The notes below the pieces were generated by a model. That model searched no databases and was not told where the DNA came from. It was given only the letters and a program-made list of their open reading frames with translations. Positions 1 through 10,740 of a DNA stretch of 64,000 nucleotides are shown here, piece by piece. Numbering within the stretch: the first letter of the stretch is position 1; the number at the start of each line of letters is the position of its first letter. The DNA comes from Lasiosphaeria ovina (Eukaryota; Ascomycota; Sordariomycetes; Sordariales; Lasiosphaeriaceae). A program made the position numbers and the translations under genes. The stretch is from the NCBI GenBank assembly GCA_033439765.1, contig JAULSN010000003.1, positions 3,844,001-3,908,000 of the forward strand, written 5' to 3'.

Positions 1-883
1 CATCTCGGAGAGGGGGCTTCCGACCGTGCGGCTACCAACTGCATGCCGGCTCTGCCCAAGTCCACAACCTCAAGCGGACACAATGCCGGTTTCACCCCCT
101 TGCTCCCGCAAAGAGCCTCGCCCCGTCCGCGCCAGCTCCCCACGGTGGCTTTCTCGGCCCAACCATCCGATAGTCAAGCTGCGCTTCTAGGTGTCCATCC
201 CATGGCCTGTCATGTTTAACATACAAGCTTAAACTGTCTCGTCGCAGGGACCCAGCGCCAAGCAAGCAAGCAAGCCCTTGCCATTGTTATGACGTGGACC
301 GGGCGAGCCATCACATCGAGCTCGAGGTCTAGAACCCCGGGTCTCAGGCCCTCGGTGTCCGCGTAGCCCTTGCTGCCATGTTTGTTCGCCCGCGCCCCGA
401 ACGTCCTGGGCTTGCTGGGATTGCTGTACGTACAGTACCAAGACGCGGTTGTTATTCCCGGGCCGTCTCAAGTGAGAGCCTCTCGGAGAAGGATTGGATG
501 GGAATGGCAGCTCGGTCGAGGCGAGGCGAAACCCGCGCGAGGAGCAGCGGCAGCCGTGCCAACCTCCCTCGTGCCGTCCTGAGACGCATATCGTCTATCA
601 ATCACTGTCGATCCTAGGATCTCCGACCGTTCGCAGAAATGCGTCTACAAATAACTAATATGCCCTCTGGGCCCAGCCGTCTAAATACCCCCATCTCTCT
701 CTTCATCCCATTCTTCTTTCTCTTGGCGTTTCTTCTTCATCTTCCACTACCACTTTCTTGTTTACTTCAATATTTTCGCTCGTCGCCGGCCGACTCATTA
801 CTTCGCTTCTTGACACCAGTATCACTTTATCTCCTTCGTCATCTTCAGCAGCACCGGCCCAAGCCACTTCGTAATCAGTCAAC
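1..883. other. Gene-free left edge and promoter of the first gene
   Basis: No convincing coding frame is visible; the short frames here lack family resemblance and overlap each other on both strands. From about 690 to 880 the plus strand becomes strongly pyrimidine-rich, which is common in fungal promoters and 5' leaders just before a start codon. It most likely drives the small secreted-protein gene that starts at 884. Confidence 0.5.
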
Positions 884-1181
884 ATGAAGTTCACCATTGC
901 CACCTTCTTTGCGCTGGCCTCCGTGGCCCTTGCCTTCTCCATCGAGGACCGCAATGGTGCGTCTTGGCAATGAATGAATGAATGAATGAATGGGGGACAT
1001 GTATCATGAGGAAGATGCTAACTCGACCCCTTGCTGTTTCTCAGCCCGCTTTGTCCAGCCTAGACAGGCAGACGTCAACTCGGTCGACGCCAGCATTCCG
1101 GCCATGTCGGACAGGAACGGCAACGTCCTCCCCTTCAACACGGCGGGTGTTTACAAGGATGCCACCGCCAAGGGCCTCTAA
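884..1181 (+). CDS. Small secreted protein, two exons, unknown function
   Basis: Exons 884-956 and 1045-1181 encode 69 residues. The start fits a classic signal peptide: MKFTIATFFALASVALAF is a Lys followed by a hydrophobic run and an Ala-x-Ala-like cleavage site. The mature part is about 50 residues, polar and without cysteines, ending VYKDATAKGL. The 88-nt intron has a GTGCGT donor and a CAG acceptor and joins in phase 1 (codon gcc across the junction). It contains a short ATGA tandem repeat right after the donor, which puts spurious ATGs in the intron. I do not recognise a domain. The absence of Cys argues against hydrophobin or CFEM. It could be a small secreted cell-wall or effector-like protein; this is inferred from size and signal only. 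Confidence 0.65.
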
Positions 1182-3048
1182 GCTGTCGACCATCGAAGCC
1201 GGCAATGCACACCAGGGCAGCGCCGAGGGGGTGGGGAGGGAAGGCGAATGACAACAAGGTGTATTGTCGGCAGCGGCTCATTGCTTGTTTTGCACCGCCC
1301 TCCTTCAAATCACCCAGCGTTACGAAACGAAAACGCGTCTTTTAATTTAACAAAAAAGCGAGGAACATGGATGAGGGAGGGAGAGAAGAGACAATTCGGT
1401 TGATGATAGACTTTTTTTTTCTTTTCTTTTCGGCAACTCCCCGGTTTTCTCCTTTGACATTTCTCCCGCCGCACAAGGCCCAGACTGTTCTTGTATATTT
1501 GGCTACGGTGCGGGGGGATTGGGGGATGGGAGAGGAGCATTAGCACCTTTTGCTTGCTCATCGGGACGGACATATGACATATAGGTATATACTTTTCTCA
1601 GTGCCTACTCGACACTGGAGATACAAGGACTTTGCCGCAGTGATGGCCTTGGGTTTAAACGCCCGGGTCTCATGTATAAAAGTATTTCACCAGAATACAA
1701 ACTGGAAAAAAAATAACAACAAGAACTAAGCCCATGTACTTTGCTTTAGGTGTGTCATTCCCCAGTGTCTTGACATGTTGAGGAACCAAAGGTGCTCCGT
1801 ACCTGAGGTGATATATTTGCCTGAGAGAGGAAAGCCCAAGTCGTTACCGAAAGCAACATTAAAGACAGGAGAGATGATGCGTGACAGTTTATTTTGTGTA
1901 TCGCGGTATTGCTGTATTGCTGTATGTTTCAAACAACCACAACAGTCCGTGTCAAACAACTCCCAGCAACGGAAACAAGCATTCAGGTGCCCGTGTCCAC
2001 CAGATCGAAGTCATGTCAGGGGCGGCCGCTCAGGCTGCAGTGCGACCTTTATTACTGCAAGTGCCAACTCAACGCTGACGTCCGTACAACACTGTAATTG
2101 ATCAAACCAGGCAGTGCTCCAGTCGCAGTAGTTTGCAGCTACTCCGGAAATCAACAGCTTGTCATTGCTCGTCCCTTTCTTTTCCTCCTTCTCTACCATA
2201 CCTAAATAAGTCACGTACGGTGTTTGGGCGCTGAAAGTGCGACCGGGCTGTATCCCGTTTTCGGCCTGAAAGCTTCCATTACCTTGACCTGATACAGTAT
2301 CACTAGTACTGAATAGTTCTAGTTCTAGCAGTCACTTTCAAGGCAGGGAAGGAAGGCAGGGTTTCAATCTCAAATGTTCCTTGCCGGGAAACAGCACACC
2401 CGTTTTCTCTATCCGTCCGGCTCGACTGCCTCTCTGCTCTCGCATCAGAAGCCGAAACCAACGTTAGTAAATCGTTGGTCTATCGAGCTGCCTGCAGACG
2501 GGTCTCCAAGGGCTGTCAGCCCCGCGCAATAGCTCATCGCTGAAGAGCAACTGCCCCACTCGCACCTGGACACGCTGCCAATCGAAGCCGCCATGCGTTC
2601 CCGGGTCATGGCCAGTCCGGCGCAGACCAGCAACGCCATGTGCGAAGGGCTGAGAGCTGTCGACCGGGGGGCTGCTCTGGGCGAAGCTGATGGGCGGGGG
2701 GCCAAGAACACTTCGATTTCCCATTTGGTTGGGATGAAAGTCGGCGCGCGCCCAACAGACTGTCGGTCGCACACCATCTGGGCTGGCGCGTTTCGTTTGG
2801 CAGCATGCACAACCGTCATTCCGTCTGGCAGCAACATTCCGGAGACTCCTCTCCTGAGCGGCGCGTCCCGCAATCCCACCCGGAGTTGGGGAATGAGCGG
2901 TCGATGATGCGGATTGCCTGAGCCCTGGGGACCTGCCTCTGCTGATAACTTATAAGGATCACCCCGCCCAAAAAGCAACCACGGTAATAGTCCCGCGAGC
3001 TATTTACTGGCGGCGCCTCTGGACAGCTAAGACGACGCCGACGGCACA
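1182..3048. other. Gene-free interval
   Basis: About 1.9 kb without a supported gene. A 177-codon open frame on the minus strand (2445-2978) has no recognisable domain and lies in the likely promoter of the downstream membrane-protein gene, so it is not called. The left part should hold the 3' UTR of the secreted-protein gene. Confidence 0.5.
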
Positions 3049-4177
3049 ATGTCGTCCGTCAGTCTCGACCAGATCCTCTGTGCGCGAGCCGGTTGGCGCT
3101 TGAGGTACTTGATACCATGCTGGATCTTCGTCATCTCGGTCCTGCTCTGCCTAATGGGTATCTTCGCCTACAGGCTGGCCGAAACACTCGAGCACTACAA
3201 TGACAACAAGGAGCAGGGCCAGGCACCTGTTGTTGAGCTCTTGTACGTCTGCACCGCGTCTAATCTGGGGAACCTCGGTGGGAAGCGCGTCTATCTCGTC
3301 TCTTTTTGCTGACCGAGGGCTCGGGCCGGAGCAGATGGGAGGGCACAAATGTTGGCTTCAACCTCGTCTCGCTGGTCCTCAATATCATTGAGGTTTCCAG
3401 GATGGTGACAGACAGTCTCACGCCTTTCTTCATGCTCTTCAGCCAGGGCATCAAGCTCGCCCTCGCACTCGCCATCCTCGGACTGGACGTGACCGTCTAT
3501 GTGCAGAGGACAGACGCGAACTATTCCATCATCGCCTTGGCTCTCGACTGCGGTCTCCTGTAGGATTTCGCCCACTTCTCAAGCCCGAGGTCAAAGGTCA
3601 CGCTGACACGGGTTTATCCAGGGTCGCGACGCTCGGAACATTTGTCTACGCCTTTATGACGTACCGCCGCTTGCTCAAGTACGACGACTATCAGGTAACG
3701 GCCGACTCCAAGCAGCCAGAGCACGGCGAAGCGGGATTTGAACTTGGCTACAACGCTGGAAGCAGCCAGCCGGGGGCTGCTGCTTACCGCGACCTCGGCC
3801 CCGGCGGCACCGAGTATCCGAGCTTTTCAAAGAGCGCCATTGACGGGGCAATGGGGGCCGAGTTCGGGTGGGGCAGCACCCGCGGCGGCGTGGCTCCATC
3901 GGAGATTGTTATTGCGAGCGGCGTCGTGCACAGCAAGAAGGCGGAGCCGGTAAACGATGGCGACTTGCGCAGGATGCGCAGCTATGCCACCGAGCGGGGC
4001 GTAGTTGGCGCCCACGGAGAGCTGGACGGCGACGAGGGTGACGATCTGGAGACGGTGCACTTCGACCACGACGGCGCCCGGCAAGGCAGCATTCCGACCG
4101 TGGTAGTGCACTACGAGGACGACACGCAGGCGCTTTTGGCTGATCGCGGCGTTGCCACGGGAACAAGACAGCAGTAG
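3049..4177 (+). CDS. Four-TM membrane protein with long polar C-terminal tail
   Basis: Exons 3049-3242, 3335-3559 and 3622-4177 give 324 residues; both introns are GT..AG and phase-consistent. TM1 lies near residues 20-45 (IPCWIFVISVLLCLMGIFAY). TM2 and TM3 are in exon 2 (VGFNLVSLVLNIIEV and FSQGIKLALALAILGLDV). TM4 spans the exon 2/3 junction (IIALALDCGLLVATLGTFVY). The remaining 175 or so residues are hydrophilic, Gly- and Asp-rich, and presumably cytoplasmic. The four-helix layout with a disordered tail resembles fungal MARVEL-like proteins, but no diagnostic motif allows a firm family call. It is transcribed away from the gene-free interval to its left and converges with the HNH gene on its right. 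Confidence 0.75.
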
Positions 4178-4479
4178 CCACGTCGTCAAGGTACGGTCAA
4201 GAAGTTAGGAGTTGGGACGGTTTCAGGTCAATGTTTCTATGGGAATTCCCGGGGGGTTGTGTATTTCATCTGGAGTTCGGGTCGAGACTGGACGAAGTCT
4301 GGTCATTGGGGTAGGGTTATAAAGTCTGGTTTGGCCACGGCGTTATATATACCGACTCACTGTCCTCCCTCTCCCATGCGAGGAGGCAAGGGGTTCAGTT
4401 GAGCATCTAGGTCCAAACTGTTTTGTCATGCGAGAGGCCCCTACTTCACCTATCACCACCATCGTCATCGTCATCGTCA
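4178..4479. other. Short convergent intergenic interval
   Basis: About 300 bp between the 3' ends of the membrane-protein gene and the minus-strand HNH gene, so it should hold both 3' UTRs. An ATC-type trinucleotide microsatellite sits at about 4455-4482, directly beside the HNH stop codon. Confidence 0.5.
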
Positions 4480-5436
4480 TCACGGCCCTCTCCGCCGCCT
4501 CGCCTCTCCCAACCCCTTCCACCGCAGCCTGCCGGCCCACTCGGCAAATGCCGCGACGGCGGGCTGCTCTAGCAGCAGCTCGACCGTGTAGAACCGCCGC
4601 GCCAGGTCCTCGTGGCCCGCAAAGCGGTGCACGAACCGGTGGCACGCCCCACACAGCCAGGCCACGTTCTGCAGCTCGTCGGCGCGGTGCCAGCCGCGCT
4701 TGACGACTTTGGCGTGCACCATGCGCGGAATCAGGTGGTGGTACGTCAGGTTGATCCAGTCGCGCCCGCACAGCTCGCACGCCGTCGCGAGGCCCTTGGT
4801 TGCTGACGCCGGCGCCGGCGCCGCTGTCGCTGAGCTGATGTACGCCGTCACTACCGGCGCCAGCAGCTCCGCCATCCCCGTCTCCGGATCTGGCTCCGGC
4901 TCGCCGCTGGAGGTGACCCCATACGCTGCCAGCGACTCGCTGATGCTTGCGTCTACGCCGCCGCTGGTGAGTCGTAGGATGTCGCCCACAGCGTCGCTGC
5001 TCAGCGGCAGGGCGTACCGTTGCTGCAGCGGCGGCGACGGTCTGTCTTGTTTGTTGTTGTTGCTGTCGTTGTTGTCACCGCCAGCCCATGTGCCGTAGTC
5101 AATCTCCTGCAGCTCCGCGGGCAGCGCCGCGAAGATGGCGCTGGCTATGTACTCGACGAAGTCGGCCAGGTCGTCGGCGTCAACTACGTCAGCGTCGGCG
5201 TCAGCGTCGGCGTTTACTTCCGGCGGTCCTGTGCTCTTTTCCTTAGCTGTAGCGAGGGATGAGGGCGGCGGGGAGCCGGCGGGTTTCTTGGCCCGCTGCC
5301 GTTGCCGCTGCCGTTGTTGTCGGCGCGAGCGGCGCTGGCCTGGCTGGGCGAGCCGCTCGATCAATGCCGATGACAAAATGTCTCGAAACTGCTCGTAGTT
5401 GTCTGCTGCTGTCCCGTGGTAGGACTGGTGGGCCAT
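4480..5436 (-). CDS. HNH-endonuclease-like protein
   Basis: A single exon of 318 codons. The open frame extends slightly upstream, but the first ATG (MAHQSYHGTAADNYEQF) is at 5436. The C-terminal third holds an HNH/treble-clef arrangement: CELCGRDW, then YHHLIPR, then LQNVAWLCGACHRFVH. This supplies two CxxC/CxxCH metal-binding pairs and the HH and N residues expected of an HNH fold. The N-terminal two thirds are low complexity, with an Arg/Gln-rich run around residues 35-55 and an acidic Asp/Ala stretch, probably disordered. Proteins of this layout occur as single-copy uncharacterised genes in filamentous fungi; DNA cleavage is the family expectation, not shown here. It is divergent from the HAD hydrolase gene. 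Confidence 0.8.
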   Translation of the reverse strand: MAHQSYHGTAADNYEQFRDILSSALIERLAQPGQRRSRRQQRQRQRQRAKKPAGSPPPSSLATAKEKSTGPPEVNADADADADVVDADDLADFVEYIASAIFAALPAELQEIDYGTWAGGDNNDSNNNKQDRPSPPLQQRYALPLSSDAVGDILRLTSGGVDASISESLAAYGVTSSGEPEPDPETGMAELLAPVVTAYISSATAAPAPASATKGLATACELCGRDWINLTYHHLIPRMVHAKVVKRGWHRADELQNVAWLCGACHRFVHRFAGHEDLARRFYTVELLLEQPAVAAFAEWAGRLRWKGLGEARRRRGP

Positions 5437-5887
5437 GGCCGTCAAGTGTGGGCTGCGGATTAGGGGGGGTTGGTGGTGTTAGTGGTGTGGATAAGGAGTC
5501 GTGGTAAAAGGGGGTTGAGCTGCGGGATGATGTCAGGGGCTCGACTCTGGTTGAGGCGTGAATAAGTGTTGCTTTTCGAGCCCCTTTTTGTATTATCTCG
5601 GGACGATGTATCACATAATATTGATCTCTTAGACCTTTTAGCGCCATCTGCACACCTCAGCCAGTTCATTGGTCTTGTCGCAGCTGACTTGCTACCTGAG
5701 TTTAGTCGAGGGATTTACTGCTCTGTCAACGGTCACGCCCTTTGAACCCCGCACAAGGCGTCAACACGCCGATTGGGTTTGGGTGGTGGTGGCCACTGTA
5801 TGCACAAATGCACAAGCACATTGGATACATTTCTTAGGAAACAAGAGTGAGTCAGCCGGCGACTTGTCTTTGCATACAACAAACGCC
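5437..5887. promoter_or_regulatory. Divergent promoter between the HNH and HAD genes
   Basis: The 451 bp separate the two start codons and must hold both 5' leaders. No specific binding motif is assigned. An in-frame extension of the HAD gene reaches back to 5669 but lacks family resemblance, so it is treated as leader. Confidence 0.5.
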
Positions 5888-6718
5888 ATGGCTGGCAGCA
5901 GCAAAAAAATCATCGCCTTCGACCTGTACGGCACGCTTCTGTCGACCGAGTCAATCGCTGTAGAGCTGGCCAAGGTCTTCGGCGATGACGCAGCCAAGTC
6001 CATTTCTCCGCTCTGGCGCCGCTATCAGCTCGAGTACACATGGCGCATCAACAGCATGGGTGAGTGAGTGTGACACGCAATATGATGTTGTGATTGGAGA
6101 TGGAGAGTTTGTCTCACACCGCAAACCACACACCACCTAGGCATCTACCGCCCGTTCAGCGACATTACGCGGGGCGCGCTAGAGCACGCCGTGGCCGAGT
6201 CGGGAGCAGCGCTCTCGGCCGGTGACTCGGACCGGCTCGTAAAGGCGTACGACGCTCTGCGCGTGTTCCCCGAGGTGCCCGCAGCGCTGGACGCGGTGCG
6301 GGCCAAGGCGGCCGAGGGCGCCGTCGAGGCGTACGTCTTCTCCAACGGCACTGACGCCATGGTGTCGGAGTCCATCGCCACGTCGCCCGACCTGCAGGCC
6401 TACGCCGACGTCTTCAAGGGCCTCGTCACGGTGCACGACGACGGCGTGCGCGTGTTCAAGCCCGACATGCGCACGTACGACCACCTGGTCCGCGCCGTCG
6501 GCAAGGAGGGCCGGCCCGGCGACGTGTGGCTGGTCACGGGGAACCCGTTTGACGTGATCGGAGCCCGCGTCGCTGGTCTCAGTGCCGCGTGGGTCGACAG
6601 GGCCGGCAAGGGCTGGGTCGACCGGCTTGGCGATGTCGTCGGCGGGATCAAACCGACGCTGGTGGTTTCGGGCGTCGATGCAGCCGTTGAGGAGATCGTT
6701 CGAAGCGCATCTTCCTAA
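5888..6718 (+). CDS. 2-haloacid dehalogenase-type HAD hydrolase
   Basis: Exons 5888-6059 and 6141-6718 encode 249 residues, the usual size for the L-2-haloacid dehalogenase branch of the HAD superfamily. All four HAD motifs are visible. Motif I is FDLYGTL near residue 10, with the nucleophilic Asp. Motif II is VFSNGT. Motif III is the Lys of FKPDMRTYDHL. Motif IV is VTGNPFDVIGARVAGLSAAW. The family hydrolyses halogenated short-chain acids or related phosphorylated or ester substrates through an aspartyl-enzyme intermediate; the true substrate here is unknown. The start at MAGSSKKIIAFD was preferred over an upstream in-frame ATG at 5669 because motif I should lie near the N-terminus. The intron has a GTGAGT donor and TAG acceptor and joins in phase 1 (ggc). 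Confidence 0.9.
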
Positions 6719-7088
6719 GTTTGGGGGTCCCTGAAGTGTTCCATTCTTTTATTCTGTAGCTATCGTCATTACTCCTAGGCGGGCAAGGTATCCGTATATA
6801 TCCGTAATTACCACTTTCAAGCCTGTTCAGCCCCCCATTCTCGTGAACCCGCCCAAATCTCCGCTGTAACCCAGGCGTTACGCCCATTTGTCAGCGACAC
6901 AGGCCGGTCATCAGGGGTTGGTTCTTCGGCCGAAGTTGAATGGGCAAACAAAGACAATAGAGGAAGGAAACATCTGCCATCCGTACTCCGTACAGCAACT
7001 TCAAACTCACAAAGCTGAAGTTAATCGAACTTTGCACTCTTAAGTTCCGAGGCAGGCAGTCACGACCCAGGAAAGCCGCGGCCGGGCA
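6719..7088. promoter_or_regulatory. Intergenic interval upstream of the Zn2Cys6 factor
   Basis: About 370 bp holding the HAD 3' UTR and the promoter of the transcription factor. It contains one exact copy of the recurrent 9-mer TACTCCGTA at 6984-6992. No other structure was found. Confidence 0.4.
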
Positions 7089-9902
7089 ATGGCAACCATC
7101 AACGCGGAAAGCACGGACAAGGGCAAGGGCGTCGCCCCAAGCCACGGTCTTGCCCGTTTTGCGGTGAGCGCAGTTCGGCTTTGAGTCTCAGAGGCCGAGG
7201 GTTATTGTCATCTCCACTGCTGCCATGTGCATTAGCCTCGAGTTCCGGAACATGTCTGACCACTCCTGGTGCTGCTACAGTGCAACTTTTGCAAGCACAA
7301 GAAAATAAAGTGAGCAGCATCCCACGCCGCCAAATTCGTTGTTTCTAAGGTCTTGGTCCGCTAACTCTCGGGAAAACTTGGAGATGTTCTCGAGAGCTTC
7401 CAAAATGCGCGGCCTGTGAGTTCACCAAATTTCTTTATGAGAGTTGGATTTTCTTACTAATAAACACCGTGCTCAGGCAAGCCCTGGCCTGGGATCTGCG
7501 ACTATTCTCGGCAAGTGGCACCGACGAACCGTTCTACTAGTTCTGGACCGACTACTAGTAGTAGTTCTAATAACCTCGAGCTGGAGTGCGTTATTCAGAT
7601 TGTTCCCTGGTGCTCCTACTGCCTCTCTTATCTATTCGTTCCGCCTTCAAGTTGCTATCTTTTGCCACCGCAAGCTGACAATAAACAGGCAACGACCCAA
7701 ACAGCAGGTTGCGCCTGTGCTGCCCTCCGACTCCGGCTTCTCTACCGATCGGCTTGAGAGGGTTGAGGCTGCGCTCGAGACCCTCACTGCATCAGTTAGC
7801 CGGATAGTCGCCGCCTCCGAGTTGGGAGGCGTCCGGGATCGGGAATCCCGGCCACCAGTAACTCGCCCGGGCGCTCAGCCCACCGCTCTGTTAACGGAAC
7901 AGAGCCGTAAAGATGAGGCAACATTCGGAGCCCTCTCGTTTTCTGCCGTTGGCGAGGCACATGACCAGCTTGGTCAGATCATCCCCCTCCTCGCTCCTCA
8001 GCCAGAATTCAGAGTCGCCATGGAGAGGGTAAACGACCTGGTCAAGGGCCTCACCTCTTTGCGGTCTCCGGTCACCATGTTGAGCCTCAACAGCCTAAGG
8101 CAGTACCGCACGCCCGATACAGAAACTGGTAACGACATGATAAAAAGTATGAACGAGCCTTGGATCACCAGCCCATAGTCGCAGAGAGGCATGCTGATTG
8201 ATCGTTTGACAAAAAACAGAATACAGAGCCATCAACAATATGTGCCGAGTGTTTTTCGACTCTCCATCTGACTCTCTACTGCGACAGGTTATCTTCAAGC
8301 CATCAGAGGCGCCACCAGCCTGGGTAATCTTCGTCAATTACTCCCTCCTCATCTCAGACCTGGCGCGCCACGGTCTTTCTGGCATGTGGCGGTGGAACAC
8401 CAAAATGGCTTTGGACAACGCCGCCTTGTTCCTGTCGCCCTCCAGGATGAGCATACAGGCATTCATTCTACTTTCGTTCCGCGGCGAGGACTTTGCCACA
8501 CCCAACGTATCGTGGATGCTTACTTCCTACGCTTGCCACCAAGCTCAAGCCATGTCCTTTCACATTCCAGAGCCTGATATGGACTGGGGAAGTCAACAGC
8601 GCCAGCTCTGTCTTTTCTGGGTTCTGTTCACTTACGAAAAGTGGTGTGCCTTGACCTTTGGCCGCCCTGCGCTCTTGCCCCTATCTTACTTCCGGGATGT
8701 CCGGCTTCCCAGCTTCGACTATCTGGTCAGCTCCAGCTCCCACCCACACACGTTGCCAGCGGACTGCGAGACCTCAACCTCCCCAATCTTTGCCGCTCAT
8801 GTATTCTTCCAGAACATAAAACTGGCCAAACTTACTAGTGTCATTCTGGATTCACTCGTCTTGGGCGGGTTGGCGACCGAACGAGACGCGCTGAAAGGCG
8901 AGCTCGAGACTTGGTATCTAGAAACCATTGACGTAAGATTACTTTTTCTTTTTCTTTTTGTCTTTGGTGTTCTTTTGGTCTCGACGCGAAGCTAACTGCC
9001 CTTCAAAGCTGCTTCGCCAAGCTGAACATGATGACCAAGATCTTCTGGAAAACGAGAATCACGAGGAGGCGATGCAAGCTAGAGCGACGGCAAAGTTCCG
9101 ATACGCTAATACCATGATGGTCCTTATCAAGGATTTGCCCAAATACGACGGGCTTCGAATCAGTCTGGCGCGAGAAGCTCTTCAGCTTCTTCCCATTATG
9201 CTGGGAAGCCATCAAAATATGTACAATGGTGTAATCTGGTATGACCCCCTCGTCCACTTTTGCGAACGATACCTATCTACCCTAGCTAACCCCTTGTGAA
9301 ACAACTCAAGGCAACTTCTCTATTACCCGTTTACTTCGTTTTTCACCCTCCTTGCCCATGTCATCCACCATCCGCAAAATCCAGATGTGCAAGCGGATCT
9401 TGCCTTACTGTACTCGATAATAAGCTACTTCACCAACCTGCGACTGCAGCTGACGCTCTTGACCGAGGTGTCGCTGCGGTTAGAGCACACAGCTGAAGTC
9501 TTCTTCCGCATTGCCCAGCGACATGTCCAAGAACAGCAAAGTGCGGCGGGTCGTGTTTACACAGAATTAGAGGTACACGTGCCAAACCTGAGTACAGCGC
9601 AGCATCGTTACGGGTTGGAAAGCGATCCCAACCCAGAAGCAGCGGCCGACCCTCTCGCCTACGATTTTGGGGCGGAAGACTTTTCGCTTGACGACGAAGA
9701 AATGGACAAGTTTCTCAGCTGGCTTTCTCCATCTTTCGCAGCGGATCTCTCCACTGCTGCTAGGGGTGTTGATAACGCGCAGGAGGCTCCTACGAACCCG
9801 TCAATACCTGTGCATGAAGATCCGCCCCGGGGGCAGAAGCGTCCGTTCGGGGCGGCTTTTGACTGGTTTTCGTGGGAAAAGTACTATTCAGATACTACTT
9901 GA
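7089..9902 (+). CDS. Zn(II)2Cys6 transcription factor, eight exons
   Basis: Exons 7089-7163, 7281-7309, 7384-7415, 7477-7585, 7689-8128, 8220-8932, 9009-9238 and 9311-9902 join to 739 codons plus stop, in frame throughout. The DNA-binding domain appears only after splicing: C26-x2-C29-x6-C36-x6-C43-x2-C46-x6-C53, around KHKKIKCSRELPKCAAC. A Ser/Thr linker and a coiled-coil-like segment (LERVEAALETLTASVSRI) follow, as in dimerising zinc-cluster factors. The middle region carries fungal-specific transcription factor features, for example YSLLISDLARHGLSGMW and VLFTYEKWCALTFGRPALLP, then YYPFTSFFTLLAHVIHHP in the last exon. The C-terminus is acidic with Asp/Leu-rich stretches suited to activation. 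Target genes are unknown; no pathway cluster adjoins it. Confidence 0.9.
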
Positions 9903-10740
9903 TCTGGACGCAGCCCGCCAAGTTCCTGCCAATCGCCCCTTGCTGGGCTATTATTTCAATTTTTATTTCCGCTTTGTACAGTCCATGTGCAGAGCATGTG
10001 GTGTTCTGAGCCCAGGCCAACAGACTTCGTTACCTATATTTATATTCAGTCTGTTAGTACACTGCCTTTTTCCTTATTACTTTCACGCGCCACCACATTG
10101 GCTAGGCTGGCCAGTATAGTCTTGGCCCATCACATTCCATTCGACCTTGTAATCGCCCTTGTCAGAATTCTGGATTCCGCATTCCATATTCCGTATTCCG
10201 ATACTCGGGACCCGGCAAAGAATGCGCTCGAGACGATTAACTTGGGGTTGCCTTGCCGTGCTTACCTGCAGCGAATGCAACGTCTTACAGTGCATTTCAG
10301 CTTTCCGTCTCAGCCCTACAGAGCGGTTCGCCTGCTAGCGGGAAGCAGGTGCGTTCCGGGACCCGTCATTTGACCCCCTAGTCCCGTCCTGCTGTCACCT
10401 TGGACCCCAAACACAGGGGCCAAGCAGGCCAAGGAGTGGAGTGCCGCAAATCAACCAACCAGGACAGCCGGGGGCAGTCAGTGAGGGTGCCAAGCCACTC
10501 GCACTCGCTCAGCCCGTGCAGTGCTTGGTTGGTAGGTTGGCACAATGACGCTGGGCTAGTTTGGCGCACCTGAGCCTTGTTGAGGGCATGTGAGCCGGAT
10601 CATCAAAAGACGCTGCGCCCCAGGTTTCCAGTTCCAGCCTGGCAGTCCAAGACAATTTGAAATAAATGGCAGCTCGTCGGCCTTTCATCTCGCGCGGGTC
10701 GATCAACAGCAACGATCGATAGCACGAGCAAAATCAAGCG
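9903..10740. other. Intergenic interval
   Basis: About 840 bp between two co-directional genes. The open frames here carry no recognisable domain. It should contain the 3' UTR of the transcription factor and the promoter of the membrane hydrolase-like gene. Confidence 0.4.

Noticed and set aside
2445..2978. 177-codon open frame on the minus strand
   Set aside because: No domain, biased composition, and overlap with alternative frames in a promoter region; likely a chance ORF in GC-rich DNA.
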